DNA of 64,000 nucleotides from Holothuria scabra (GCA_037179385.1 CM074185.1:53695000-53758999); one strand, 5' to 3'. Shown: positions 51,999-64,000, counted from the first letter of the stretch. A program made the numbers and translations. Notes: generated by a model not told the origin, from the letters alone.

Positions 51999-54408
51999 CA
52001 GGGGTGGCGCCAGGATTTGCCCGACAGGGGGGGCCAAGCTCCCCGACAGGGGTCCAGCATTTCAAGGCCCCGACAAAGGTGGTGAGTTAGTCCCGATGAA
52101 TTTTAGGCGCGCGAATTTTGGACTCTCTTTTTAACAAATACTTAAAAATCTGGAGTTTATTTTGAAGAAAAAAATTAAAGTGTTGAAACAATTTTGACTT
52201 TTGGAAGGACCATAAAAAAGTTGGGATGTTTACTGAAGAATCTATCCTTCATATGGGCAAAATCAAAAAAGTTTTGTACGCGACAGCTGAAATTCTGTTG
52301 AGGTTATACATGTAACCGTTCTAAGTTTACGTACTGAAGTCTCAAGACGAGACTAGAACTTTACCAGAAAAGTTTTTCCCTTTTTTAACGAAGACCTGAA
52401 GATTAAGAGCTTATTATATTGCAGAGATTTGGGGATTTAATATAAGAGAATTTGTTTTTTGCAAGGTTAAAATGAAAAATTTGAGTTCTTCATTAAGTGA
52501 TATGCCTTTCAAGAGCAAAATTAGGTAGAATGTCGGCGTGATTTAAAAAGTTGGTTTTGGTTATTTGCTGTACTGAGTATCCATCGATATTGGAAAATTT
52601 TGCCACTTTGAACAATCTGAGGCTTATATCGTGGAAAACTGTAATTTTATGACAGACTGCCTTAAGAAAAATCAAGTAGGGGGTGATCTGTAGTTTTGTT
52701 GGGGTTACTGAATATCATCAGGCAGATTAAGGCCCTCGGACCATATTCGAAAATTTTCCCGCTGAAAAGTTTGGCTTCCCAAATATTTGAAGTTTTATAT
52801 CTTATATATTGAAATATGTAGGAGTACGGGAGCGTTTCGGTTTGGGATCGGGCAGAATTTGTCCCGAAAAATGCAATCCTGTCCGAAAGAGCACACAGAT
52901 ATTTTTGAAAAATTGAGGGCCACCAGACAGCAGGAAAAGGCATTTCCCGGGCTGGTACGGTAATTAGAAACAAAGTAGCCATTAATTTGAGCTTTCTTTC
53001 ACAATAAAATTTTCACTTTATAACACTGTCCCAAAACGAAGAATAGTATGCCAGCATGTAGTGTTCCGGTAAGTAATCTGTTCGACCAAAATATCTAAGC
53101 GGAGCGCATCCATCAGTTGGCGCGGAACGTACAGAAAATTGTTAAAAAAGATCTAGTACGTCAGACTGTCAAACAGCCGGAAATGGCATTTCCCAGACTT
53201 GTAACTAGAAATGAAGCCATTGTTATTTTGAGCTTTCCTTTGAAATGAACGTTTAAATTTAACAGAAAAAAGGCCCAACTTGCTATTAGTGGATCAAAAA
53301 ATTCCCAGATAAAAGGTACTGCTACAATTAGATGTAATGGTCTTGGCCCTTTTTTATTGGGGGGGGGGGGGGGGGTACTGTGCAACGGAGTTGAAATCAT
53401 ACTAATGTGCTTGACTCTACTAGGAATCTTCGTTGTATTCGATTGCAAGATCCAAGATGAAATTTTCTACGTGACTGCCCTAACCCCAGACTATAAATGA
53501 TTTTACTTCCGACGTATTTAAAAATATGTCACGTTACAAGGTGGTTTTAAATGAATTTTCAGTCAGACTTATGGGGAGACATTCTAACGCTACTGTTTAT
53601 CATTATGTGTAGCTCAAAACGTCCTAGCCGATTCTCATTCAGTCATTACCATTGCTATAGAATTCGGCTGTCGGGGCAGGCCAGATGGCAGATCATTGAG
53701 CACTGCATGCGCCTGAACAACCTCTCGTCTGGATTTTTTTTTGTCAGGAAAATTCGGAATTGTGAGTTTCCCTGAAGAATTTGGTCTTCTTGTGAGCAAA
53801 ATCAAGAAGACCGTCCGGATTACTGAAGTTTATAAGACCCTCATCTTTTATCAGTTTTAAGGTGGGCATGCAGATGAAGGTTCCCCGACGAAATTGGGTT
53901 TTCTCAACAAGAGGGGGAAGGGTAGCCTCCCCCGACGGGAGCATGACCTTGAGGATTGAAGACAGGATGAGAGATAACAGAGCTTGCACAAAGTGATTAA
54001 AATAGATTCAGATAAGCATTAAAATACCGTTACAAAAGAATTAAATAGTTCAAAAAGAAAAAAATTCATAATTATCCTTCCAGTAACTTCAGTCCTTTAC
54101 CTTCATTTTAGGACTCCCAGAAGGAAATTGCCGTCAGTTCCACGACGGGGAGGAGATATGTCAAGGTACATGAAATGAGGTTTAACCGAGCAAAGAAGAA
54201 GTGATTGAAAATCAATTCTGATATGTATTAAAATAGCATTTCAAAACAAAAAAAGTTTACCCATCCAGTAATTTCAGTCCTTGTAGGCTTTTTTCTCTTT
54301 CTTTTTCATTATTTATTTTATTTTTAAGGCCTCCCCGACGAAATTGCCGACCTTCCCCGACGAGGGGGGAGGGCATGACCCCCGGTCCCCACGCTGGCTC
54401 CACCCCTG
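51999..54408. mobile_element. Non-autonomous hAT element with 8-bp TSD (2.4 kb)
   Basis: Left end CAGGGGTGGCGCCAGG; right end reads, in reverse complement, CAGGGGTGGAGCCAGC. The 8-mer TGTAAAAT precedes it at 51991-51998 and follows it at 54409-54416, an exact 8-bp target duplication. The interior has repeated CCCCGACA(G)GGGG and CCCCGACGAAATTGCCG-type segments, the GCGGAGCG repeat unit in inverse orientation near 53095, and a poly(G) tract of about 16. No transposase recognised. Confidence 0.93.
52915..53200 (-). repeat. hAT interior repeat unit, inverse orientation
   Basis: CTAAGCGGAGCGCATCCATC, AGTTGGCGCGGAACGTACAG and GCCGGAAATGGCATTTCCCA are the reverse complement of the unit at 35440-35542. 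A second GGCATTTCCCGGGC block is near 52938. Confidence 0.75.
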
Positions 54409-54416
54409 TGTAAAAT

Positions 54417-56137
54417 TACATTCCTTTGTCGCAGTGTGTTCTCGTTGGTGCGGCTGTCATGATTAAAGTAATACGTCCTATCGCGCAGTTAGAAAAGCAC
54501 ATGCGAGGTTGTTATGCCTTTTCATGATAGAAGTCTCTACTAGTGGTCTTCAAAGGGAGCATATTGCCCCTGCGAGGGCGTTTATATAACTCAGACGCTA
54601 TGGAGCGACATGGGGCGTTTTGAAGAAAAATGACATGAGTTCATAATTTAAGTCCTAGGACTTTCCTCGTTTGCCAGTTCTGACTTTATCCCTCAGCTGC
54701 AATAAAGTGCCGCGGAGAACCGTTTACAATCCAGTGAGACCAAGACTCTGTTTGGAAGCAATATTCCTCAGGTCTTGAAAGCAGGCAAATTTCCTCACCC
54801 TGTGGCCCCTTAGAAATGTGCATCTGCACGATAAGAGGATCTGTTTCAAATATATTTATATATCCTATTTGTATTTAAAAGTGAGAATCACGGGTCTAAA
54901 TATTTGATGCATGTGCCCCGACATCGGTGAAGATCTTGGTGAATGGGTGGGCAGTAGGCTACTTGTAGAGAGGGACATCATATCAAATGTCTCCTTTTTA
55001 TTTGAGACATGACCAGAATTGTTTGAAGCAGTTGAATTACAGTTTCGTTGTAATTGGTTGTTAAGGCTGGTTCATACCACTATGATTAAAATCTAAATTG
55101 AAGACAGACTTTGAAGAAATCGGTGTGCTCTCGCTGTAATTCATATAGCTGATGAAATCCATGCTGGTGTCCTAAATCTCTAATGTTTTACGCCTCTGTA
55201 TTGCAAACGGCTTGGAAAATTCTCACAAGAAGAGAGAAATTTTCACGCTCCGCGGAAAGGGAAAACCACGAGCACCGAAGCCGTTACTCTGTGGCAGACT
55301 TGTGTCTCTCGCACACTGATTATCGCATGGTGTCACTACTAAACACATGCATCATCCTTCTGCTGTACGTCGCCGGTTACCCAACCCCCCCCCCCGCTAG
55401 TGTCTAACCACGGACCTTTCATTCCCTAAGATGCCCCCTAACATCTGAAGGGGATCGCCATTTTGCACTCTGAAAACTATTTTCTGGGAATTAGCCTGGT
55501 TAGTATTTATCGTCTTACTTTTGATGCTGTGAACATAGGCCTACGGTGTGACCGTTCCTACAGTCTAAACTATGGGTTTTTGATGACTCTAAGGTGAACA
55601 AAAAAGGCCAACGCGGGTTTTTATAAGAAAAACGTTCCACAGAGGTGATGTCTTTTGTGTTTGAAAAATAATTAATACCTAAGTTGGCCCTGCACACTTC
55701 ATGTGAATACCAGCTTAAGTATATATATATATATATATTTTTTTTTAATTTAAGTACGTTCAACAAACCCACCCTTTCAATGGATGCCATATGTTTAACC
55801 TATCGTTAATGGCGTAGCTTGCTAAAGTATAAATTCGATAAAGGAAGACAGACTTGCTGGTAGTTGTACGGAAAGCAAAAAAGCGTTCCAAATACGTTTA
55901 CCTCTATCGTCGTCAAATACGTTGGTTAATCAACATATTTAGCTTAACATTAAAATATTATTCCTGTGATCACTTTCAATTTTATCAAAACTTTCATTAC
56001 TAGTGTACACAACGAGAGCAAGTGCCTCACCAAAACATCTGTCCATAGAAATGGTTGTTTAGATAGTCGCTGATTAGAAATTCATTACAAATGCACAACC
56101 TCTGACTTTCATCATGAGTTCCATTACTAGGTGAAGG
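54417..56137. other. Intergenic, one weak dispersed repeat, no gene
   Basis: The 55270-55450 segment shares blocks with 36120-36320. A (TA)n of about 20 bases is at 55718. No exon recognised. Confidence 0.4.
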
Positions 56138-56398
56138 TTAAAGGTTAAGAGCAGCCCCCCAAACCTATTTTCAAAAAAAGCTGAATAACACAATTTTCAT
56201 CTTATTTCACTTAAAAGTATCTTTCATTACATTTTATGACTTTAATTTTGCATATTGAAGGTAAACCAAGCAGTTATTTTCAGTAAATTTCACATTTGAA
56301 GAGAAAAAAACATTATCACATGACTCCTAACAGCCAATCATGAAACTGGACAGTCTACTTCACTAGTTCAATTTGGGATGACTTCTCTTGCCCTTTAA
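56138..56398. mobile_element. TTAA-type MITE, AAGAGCAGTC family, copy 2
   Basis: Begins TTAAAGGTTAAGAGCAG and ends CTTCTCTTGCCCTTTAA; it matches 22288-22550 end to end (for example CTTTAATTTTGCATATT and CAGCCAATCATGAAAC). TTAA at both edges suggests a TTAA-targeting family such as piggyBac or Kolobok, which is an inference. Confidence 0.85.
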
Positions 56399-56614
56399 CC
56401 AAGGACATACTCTTCAATGGGAATAAAAGTACCATAAAATGTATTCCCGATTTTGCTGAAGACATGCTAATGTAGTTTTTCAATACTAATGTAATAGCCA
56501 ATGTTGACGACTTTGAAGAGTATAATTTGCCTACTTCTATAGTTTGAGTTTAAAATATCCAGGGTACACAGTAGTTATAAGTCTCTTTTTCTAAGCGGGG
56601 AGGGTCTGAAATGG

Positions 56615-56735
56615 GTGATTTTTTTTTTTTTTGGGGGGGGGGGGGGGGTGTTCAAAGGAGGGGAAATTGACTGAAAGTTATTGCGTAGGGGCAGTTGACA
56701 AGAGTCAATTGTCCTGGAGGGGGGGGGGGGGTAAT
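56615..56735. repeat. Poly(T)/poly(G) tracts
   Basis: About 14 T then about 17 G, and a second run of about 12 G near 56719. Low complexity with G-quadruplex potential. Confidence 0.9.
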
Positions 56736-57396
56736 TGTACTGATAACGGATCGGAATTATTCCACTTGGGATTAAAGTATCAGTTTTCTTCTGTTAGTGA
56801 AATGCCATGGTGGACCCTCAGACTATTCAAAAGAAGTGTTTGCCGACATTTGTAAAAATTACCAACTACCTAAAAGCTTCCTATAGACAATTTGTGGAAT
56901 TTTTACTAGTTATAGCTCAATTTTATGGCTACCATCTACCCATCTCATCATCCCATACCTAATCCAATGAAAGTTGTTCTTCACCCAACCCCTGCACCGT
57001 GAAAACTCTCCCCTGCGTACCAAGAGCAGATCTAGAGGAGGGTGGGGTGGGGAGATAGGTCGTCCAAGAAAAATATAGTAAATATAAATTGAAAGAAATA
57101 AATAAATAAACGAATAATAAAAATCAGACTTAAGCTCTTATATTGTGTGACATTGCCGGTAGGTCTATATAGGGTATAGCATCGTGTATGGTCTGACCTC
57201 AGTCAGATGGGAACTGCATCAGCGCTGGTGTACCATCTGTAGCTTAACTGAACGCTTACTCAAATGTCTAAATAATCGTGTTTTTATATCAATGCCTCAT
57301 GTACCTTCAGTTACTGAAAAAAAATGCCCTTAGTCTTAAGGATGGACTGGGCGTGAATTAATCCCCCTATGAACTGCTAAGAACCACTGTGCACCC

Positions 57397-57640
57397 TTAC
57401 ACTCTACAAAATGATTACCCAACCTGGATATAAAATTACCCAACCGTTGGTTCCGTATGCCACCTGACCGGAATTGGGTAAAAAACTGCCCAACTTAGTT
57501 GGTTAAGCGGTTCACTCATTAGTTGGGCAAAAGAAATTACCCAACCACTGCACTCAACTAATTTTGCCAAATAAATGATTAAAATTTGTACTCAACACGT
57601 TTGCCGGACAGCCATACTGTTGGGTGCTTGTTTGGATTTT
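57397..57640. mobile_element. Half element of the TACACTCT / ACCCAAC family
   Basis: Starts TTACACTCTACAAAATGATT and carries repeated ACCCAAC / GTTGGGTAA motifs like those in 13416-14646. A matching right end was not found nearby, so it is truncated or ends further away. Confidence 0.5.
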
Positions 57641-58456
57641 CATATTATCAGGCATGTATTTATATGATTTGGGCAAGAAGGAGAATTACAGATTTAACAA
57701 AGTCCCATAGAACTTATACCGTTTGCCCTCCAAGAATGGTCGTCGTGTTTTTTTTAAGTCCTTTCGACCTTCTGGCAAAGGATCATTCGGCGAAACGAAA
57801 AACTTTACTGCTTCCCGAAGAAGCTATTACGTCCACTGAAGGACAACACTTGACCAAGATCACGGCCTTCAGACCATTTACATCATTGGTCTGTAATGTA
57901 CTACATTAGATGTTTGCCGTCAAAAGGGATTAATGGACGGGTTTGTGACATACAACTGTACAAGAGAAATCACCGTGTGCCACACCTTGTTGAATCTGCA
58001 TGCAGGTATACCCATGGCAAATAATTGGCCTGCAACAATTTGCAGCTATGCGACTTGTTCAGTTATCCCAAATTTAAGTTTTACAACCAATGGACCAGTA
58101 GTGTGTGTGAAAGCTTGTAGTTAGACTATAGGTGCCGGCAGCGGGGGGTTTCATGTGGCGATCTGTTATATTGCGTAAAGTTCATAACGAGTTGAGTGTA
58201 TGCATGGTTTGACCGTCGCTACAATGACTACCATGATAAGTTTACTAAAACAGGCCAATCTATACCGGTACTTGTCCTCTTCATACAAAAACTCGTTTGA
58301 AGTAAAAACGCGATAATGAACAGCTGAAGTGTTGATTGTGGAGAACTGGATGTGCTCTGTCTTTCGAGCTTCTGGAAATTCCATGGTTGTGTTCCCAGTT
58401 TGGTAATACCCGCCTGCAACAAACCTGCCACCTGGCAGTCACATGTCCCTATGTTA

Positions 58457-58612
58457 CAACCGATAATGCAAAAAAAAAAAAAAAAAAAAAAAAAAATACC
58501 GATAATGTAAAAAATATTTACCGATAATGTAAAAAAATTTGAACCGACAATGTATAAAAATCTTTGAACCAATAATGTAAATACAAATTAACGATAATGT
58601 AAAAACTGTTCA
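58457..58612 (+). repeat. Minisatellite, ACCGATAATGTAAAAA unit
   Basis: Six units of about 23-30 bases: near 58459, 58498, 58520, 58543, 58567 and 58591, each with ACC(G)AtAATGTAAA and a variable A/T spacer. The first unit has an expanded poly(A) of about 27. Confidence 0.88.
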
Positions 58613-58784
58613 AACTAGTGTTTCTTATGGTCCTACCTACAGGTGTGTATGTCTGTGAGTTTATGTAGGCAGGCAGGTAAGCTAACAGGCGGCAGGCCGG
58701 CAGGGCGGGGAAGCTAATAGGTTCATGGGTGGGTGCGTGTGTTCATGAGTATGTGCGAATGTACCCTGTGTGAATTTATTGTTG

Positions 58785-58988
58785 TACCACTCTAAACATA
58801 GTAGGGCAAACATAGCACATGCTACATCGTTGGGGAAAAATTGCTGAAGGTTGGGTGAAACACCACGATTTTGCCTTATTACTACATGAATTTTGTCCAA
58901 TAAATTTAACGAAGTTTGCTAAAAATGTTTCATGAGCTATGTTTCACCAACATTAGGTAATATTTTTGCCCATCTAATTAAGAGTGTA
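58785..58988. mobile_element. TA-flanked MITE (204 bp)
   Basis: TACCACTCTAAACATAGTAG at the left is mirrored by CATCTAATTAAGAGTGTA at the right, each followed inward by a GGGCAAA block. Same tip family as 13416, 37424 and 39343. Confidence 0.72.
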
Positions 58989-59020
58989 TAATTGACTATG
59001 TTGTGTCTGAGTGTAACCTT

Positions 59021-59278
59021 CATCACGGGAGTAGCCAGGATTTTTTTTTTTTGGGGGGGGGGGGGTGTGGGGGGGGGAGAGGTGGCCAACTACAGGACCT
59101 GATCGCCTCCCGGGGCATTTTTTGAATACTAAAGTACCTTAAGATGTAGGCTAATCTGGTGCTAATATCGTTTGCATTATTAGCATCATTCGATGTCATT
59201 CATTCCGTACCATTTCAAAATATATTTTTAGAATTGGATTTTGGGCATGGTCCCTGGCCTCCCTCTAGCTACGCCAAT
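59021..59278. mobile_element. Possible small hAT-like MITE with poly(G)
   Basis: Left CACGGGAGTAGCCAGGATTT versus right, in reverse complement, CATTGGCGTAGCTAGAGGG. Long T and G runs follow the left tip, as in the hAT at 34412. No matching 8-bp flanks seen. Confidence 0.4.
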
Positions 59279-59462
59279 GGCCTATACCTGATTTATGACT
59301 TGGTTTATGAATACTCACTTGTCGCTCTAGCAGTGGCAGCGCTACGGGGAGGGGAAAGGGGGGGGGTTCCCTACCAGAGTTTGTCCTTGTCCCCCCTCAC
59401 TTGTCTCCAACCAATAAGGTCAGTTAGGAGTTGGGTTGATAAAAAATAAACAAAATACATCT

Positions 59463-59563
59463 CTGGGCTAGCCTTTCCCACCTGAAGCCCAGCTAAAGCC
59501 CAGCTAGGCTTCAGTTATTGAAGCGGGGCACAGCTGGGCTTCAGCTGGGAAAGGTTAGCCCAG
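59463..59563. repeat. GC-rich 32-bp inverted repeat, CCCAGCTGGGC motif
   Basis: Arms 59463-59494 and 59532-59563 are reverse complements at about 30 of 32 positions (CTGGGCTAGCCTTTCCCA... / ...GGGAAAGGTTAGCCCAG). Further CCCAGCTGGGC-type palindromes follow to about 59665. Confidence 0.88.
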
Positions 59564-59763
59564 TTGGGCCCCACGTGGGAACACCTGACAAGCACGGATG
59601 GGCCCCTGCTGGGGCCCAGCAAGTTGCCCAGCTGAAACCCAGTTGGGGCCCAGCTGGGCATGTTGGCTGGGAATAAAGGCTACATAGTCAATTATACTCT
59701 CTAAGAACAGATGGGAAAAAGGTACCAATGTTTGAGAAACATAGCTCATGCGCATTCTTTCAA

Positions 59764-62290
59764 ATGGGTAGCATTGAATGGATCACGGAAAATTTCTTCT
59801 CGTCAATTTTTGTGTTCAAATTGGGTTTTTTTTGGGGGGGGGGGTCCTGGGCCCTGACCCTGGATTCCGCCAGAGGCCATTACGCAGGCTCTTGGATCCC
59901 ACGCGGTAAAAATCGTTCTTCGCGATCGAATCGCACTCTCGGTAAACATCGAAAGCCCTCTTTGCAGCAATTGCTGCATGCGCCTCCGATGCTAGCTTCC
60001 ACACACCCTCCCTTCCGTGGCGAAAACATCCAAAGAAAAAGGGGGCAGATAGGGAAAAACCGTCGATAAAACAGGGTGTTGAGACTTGGTTCTAAAGAAG
60101 AGTGAACGTGAAGCAAGCAGGTGGGATATGTCATGAATTCACATTGTCAGCCATTTTTTGTTTTTCCTCAAAATGCACCACTTTTACAACAGAATTCTGA
60201 TATATTTATACAATAAATGAATTCTGAGCGCCGGAATTTCGACAATTTCACTTGCCTTAGGGGTATGATGTCATCCCTAATCGAATGCCAAAACACATAA
60301 GAGCAAATTTGTCACCTTCTGTATCTGCCAATGATAACAATTAAGGCGTGGCTTCATGTACAATACTTTTGAATACCAGTTCCACTTTACAAAAGTGTTC
60401 CACAAGATTGTCCTTAAAGTCTTTTGTTTAGCGTGTGCACAAATACCCTTTTGTTAGATAAATTTTTGGTTTCGCCGAACGACCCTTTGCCAGAGGGTAG
60501 ACCAGAGGACTTTAGAAAAAGACACATTTCATTCATTGAAAATTTTATTGCCATAACTGACTGACTAATTTCATTAAACTTAAAAATTTCATTTTCATAA
60601 CTATTTTGTTTACGTTAAGTTTCTTCCAGTGTGCGGACGATACTGATCTTTTATTGATTGATCTATTGATTAAATTTTTATTGCAAAAGGTAGTCGTGGT
60701 ATGATTTATTTCGAATAATATTTCAAGAATATGTCTCTTTGCCTCTAGCCTAAAAATGAATTCAGTTTAAGTATGGTAAAAGTCAAATGTTTCCGTAATC
60801 TTTTTGGTTTAGGATTTAGTCCATGTACCTTTCTAACTTCGGTATATCACCTTTTCTATGTAACATTAAATTTCTCGAAATTAGCAAAAATGTTGAGACT
60901 TAATCATCTTCAAAAAATTGCCTCGACTCAAAAATGTTCTAAACCTGTTCTCAGCTGGGAAATCGGACTAATTGCATTTAGGGCATCTTTGATCTCTTTC
61001 AACTTGTTTTTCTTCACAAATATTTACCCGGTATACCGATAATCGTGTCCACGATATTTTAAATTTACTTGTTCACTGCAATCGGTGTAAGAAACGCAAT
61101 AGGGTTTGTTGGGAGGCAGAAAGAATAACTTAATTGAAAACAAGGGGACATTATGCACATTATAATGGAATGTGGAAAACGATCTTTTTGTAAATATTAT
61201 CCTTTCATGATAATGAGAAGGAATAAGTTTTTATCCCAGTTTCAGAGGTACTGATGTGGTCATTGAATAGAGTAACCAGAAGATAATCAGGGGAACCAAA
61301 CAAGGGAGACCAAGTCCTGCCTCCTCTAGTGGACGTGGATTATATTAAAATACTTTGGTTAAAAATATTTGTTAAGTGTAGGGTACAGTGACCTATTTCA
61401 AACCTACCGATAACTTTAAATATAATGTTCTGTAAAACTGTTTGTTTCATAAAAGTAAACGAAAGGGTGGTATTTTATGAACACTTTTAAATTCATGGGT
61501 TACAACTGAAAGGATTTCTTCTCTGCAGTGAAGGAGCTAAGAATTGTGGTTAAAGGGGAGAGAATGACATACAGGGGCGTGTTAAAGCAGCCTGTTCAAA
61601 ACCACAGAAGGCGCCGGCACCCAGTTTATGTCAATTCGGTCGCCCCACCATATGGACGCTCCACCACTGCTCCTCTGGATCAATAATTGGCATTTGACGT
61701 ATAAATTGATTTGTGAATTCAAAAATACTATTACTACAAGGTGATTTTTTACCATTAACTTTGGTTTAATCTGAACAATTCATTTCCTGGTAGGTTTCGT
61801 AACAGAAATGCAAAAACTTTAGAATATTTTCTTTTTGAATTGCTCATTTACGTCCTCCTGGATGTTGGAACAATGCGTTTTTTTTATAAGTGAGCCTTTT
61901 TGGAAAAATTTATGAAGTGTTCATCTTATTATAGTTTCTTTCTTTGTTGTCTCATCCTTTTCGACAATAAAACTCGAATCCTTTATCAGTTTTGCAGTTT
62001 CCTAGGTATGTCGTTAAACCGCATTCAGATTCGGCGAGGATGTCGTGTGGCGCGAAAAGTATGTCCCCGAAGATCGCCGAGAAAATGCGCACATAAGACC
62101 GATTGGTGCTCCTTCGATGCCACAAACCAAGCAAGCCCCTCCGTGATTGTGCACGGTGGCTGAGGGTTGTGTGATATGTCCACGGCATTTCACGACTGTC
62201 GGAAGAGGCTTCCAAAGGAAGTACTTGCTCGGTGTTTGAAACTAAACTTGCACTTAAAAGTAGGTGTTAAAGAAAAAAGTTTTAAACACA
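59764..62290. other. Intergenic, no gene recognised
   Basis: A poly(T)/poly(G) tract is at 59825-59845. No exon, RNA or transposon end that I can support in the rest. Confidence 0.4.
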
Positions 62291-62468
62291 ATTTTACCCT
62301 CACTTTGCAAAAACGTTTAGATATTAAACACACGTGTCAAATTCCGTAAAATTTCGCCTTTAAACACCGCTAAATGTTTAATTACGCACTTTTAGAAGAG
62401 GAATGTTTAGGAATAACTTGACACGTGCGTTTTGAATCTTAATGTGTTTACAAAGTGGGTGATTTTTT
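62291..62468. mobile_element. Inverted repeat with CACGTGTCAA arms
   Basis: The left arm (CCCTCACTTTGCAAAAACG ... AAACACACGTGTCAA) is mirrored by the right arm (TTGACACGTGCGTTTTGAAT ... GTTTACAAAGTGGGTG). Related to the repeat at 42381-42490. Confidence 0.75.
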
Positions 62469-62470
62469 TA

Positions 62471-62630
62471 GTTAGATGGAATTTTACTTCTCTAGTTCTA
62501 ACTTATCGGTTTTAAGTTGGGTGGGCCAAGACAATTTTTCCAGTTCTTCCTCACTGGCTTGTTTTCCGTACATCATTGCTGCCAAGCGCACTGGCAGTAG
62601 GTTTCATATTTAAGTCTAAAAAGTTTTTTA
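62471..62630. mobile_element. SINE body fragment (third copy)
   Basis: GTTAGATGGA, a CCAGTTCTTCCTCACTGGCTTGTTTTCC block and TTTAAGTCTAAAAAG follow the same order as 17650-17810. More diverged than the copy at 43535. Confidence 0.5.
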
Positions 62631-62639
62631 GAAAAACGA

Positions 62640-64000
62640 TTACCCACCCACCTTTTTAGAGATTGCATGAACGATTATCTTGATGTAAAGCATGTGTTTG
62701 TAAGTTGCACTGAATTACACGATGACAAAGCACGTGTCATCTCAACAAAAACCAGCCTGTCAACTGAGTAGTGGCGTACCCATTGTTGGGGGGGGGGGGT
62801 TAAGTCAATAATTTAATTCTAAAACAATATTTTGTAATGGAAAAAAATGACTTCAAATCATGATTAATTGTTGCACCAAATTGCATCTAACGGTACTTAA
62901 ATATTCAAAAAATTCTCAAAGGGGAGGATATCTTCACATACAGCTCTTCCCTTGACCCCTTCCGTATCCCCCTACATATCTCCCATTTGACCCCTCCCGT
63001 ATCAGGCCTTGCATTTGGCCAATCAAAAAATTTATCCAAACATTGCCACCGCTTTTAAGTCGAGTGAAAATACAGTCTTCCTTTTGACCATAATTACATC
63101 TTATTACCGTTAACAAGATTAGGTCACGATGACCGAAATTATTACGAAGGTACAAAAACAAGCAAAGTTTTAGCTGTTTTATTTTCACAAACGTTTGAGG
63201 AAATTACAAGTTCTCTGAACTGTGTACATAACACCGAAGAGGATGGCGTTCTTTTCTTGAAAAAGAAGGTAAAACTCATTGGCAAGAGATTAAAGCAATA
63301 ATATAGAGCGTATGCTTCGGCGTCTAATTATTCGAGCTCTCACTCAGTCTGTTTTGTGACGTCCTATGGATAGACATATTGCTTTACCAACCTTTAGTTG
63401 AAGGGAACTACATGTGTTATGTTACACCCACCCTTACTAGACTCATCCAAGATAAATTGATGAAATGAATTGAAAACTTATAATTTTATAGCCGTTACTG
63501 GAATTGAAAAGAATAAATGGGACGGTGATCCTACATGAGTAAAAAATTTCTTAACGGTTGTCATCTCAAAGCACTAGGAAAAGTTTGAATAAGGTCGCTT
63601 TTTAAATCCATAATGTCATTTTCAGTTTTATAACTGGATTAGAAGAGAATATATTTTGAAAAATTAATTTGAAGGTTAAAGACGGTTTTCCCCTTGGATG
63701 CAGGAGAGGAGAGACCTCATTGTGTCGATCTTGGTAACCAAGGGCATCATAACGAAGACTCTGTCCAGTACAATTTCTTGTAGGTGTATGCAAATAAACG
63801 ATCCGATTGCCTCAGTAAAACTTTACTCTTGTTTTTTTTTTAGTTCGATTCGTACTTTGTCGATATATCCATTTCAATTGATGCTGGCGTATACGACACC
63901 CTATACAAATTGGCACATTACTAAAAATGCAATATTATTCATCAGGACACGAAACGGAATTTATCGCCATCCCATGTTCCCCAAAATTTCCAGCATACTC
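62640..64000. other. End of window, no gene recognised
   Basis: Apart from a poly(G) tract at 62788 and AT-rich sequence, nothing is supported. Confidence 0.4.

Overview
The window is eukaryotic nuclear DNA: AT-rich, with intron-split genes using GT..AG sites and a dense load of transposons and microsatellites. An animal is clear. A marine invertebrate, possibly a deuterostome such as an echinoderm, fits the retroelement and MITE content, but this assignment is an inference. Two protein genes can be reconstructed.

Gene 1 (+ strand, 7914-33629): a complete flavin-containing monooxygenase (FMO). It has seven coding exons whose splice phases all agree and encodes 528 residues. It carries the FAD motif, the FMO signature FxGxxxHxxxY and a C-terminal membrane anchor. 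An AG acceptor just upstream of the start codon implies an unseen 5' UTR exon. Gene 2 (- strand, 47304-43075): a macrophage migration inhibitory factor (MIF/D-dopachrome tautomerase) family gene with three exons. Exon 1 is exactly 36 codons and exon 2 ends in phase 2, as in vertebrate MIF. It encodes 141 residues. The two genes converge tail to tail about 9.4 kb apart.

Most of the rest is mobile DNA. FMO intron 1 (8.0 kb) holds a 4.77 kb foldback element with about 1.06-1.17 kb inverted arms (8370-13139), then a TA-flanked TIR element (13416-14646) and a repeat block (14760-15500). FMO intron 4 (12.3 kb) holds a 4.5 kb cluster in which four (TAA)n arrays alternate with LINE fragments. Two of these are R4/Dong-type elements with a restriction-like endonuclease, both embedded in TAA repeats. 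A CR1-like LINE lies further on in the same intron. Downstream of FMO are two non-autonomous hAT elements with exact 8-bp target duplications (34412-35971 and 51999-54408), a 5'-truncated LINE with a 14-15 bp target duplication and poly(A) (49562-51664), several MITE families (TA- and TTAA-flanked), SINE fragments and a minisatellite.

The two genes have no evident functional link: one is a xenobiotic or metabolite oxygenase, the other a tautomerase/cytokine-fold protein. No rRNA, CRISPR, operon or bacterial feature was seen. Long stretches (for example 1-1630, 38770-39340, 39600-42380, 54420-56130, 59760-62290, 62640-64000) show no gene I can support.
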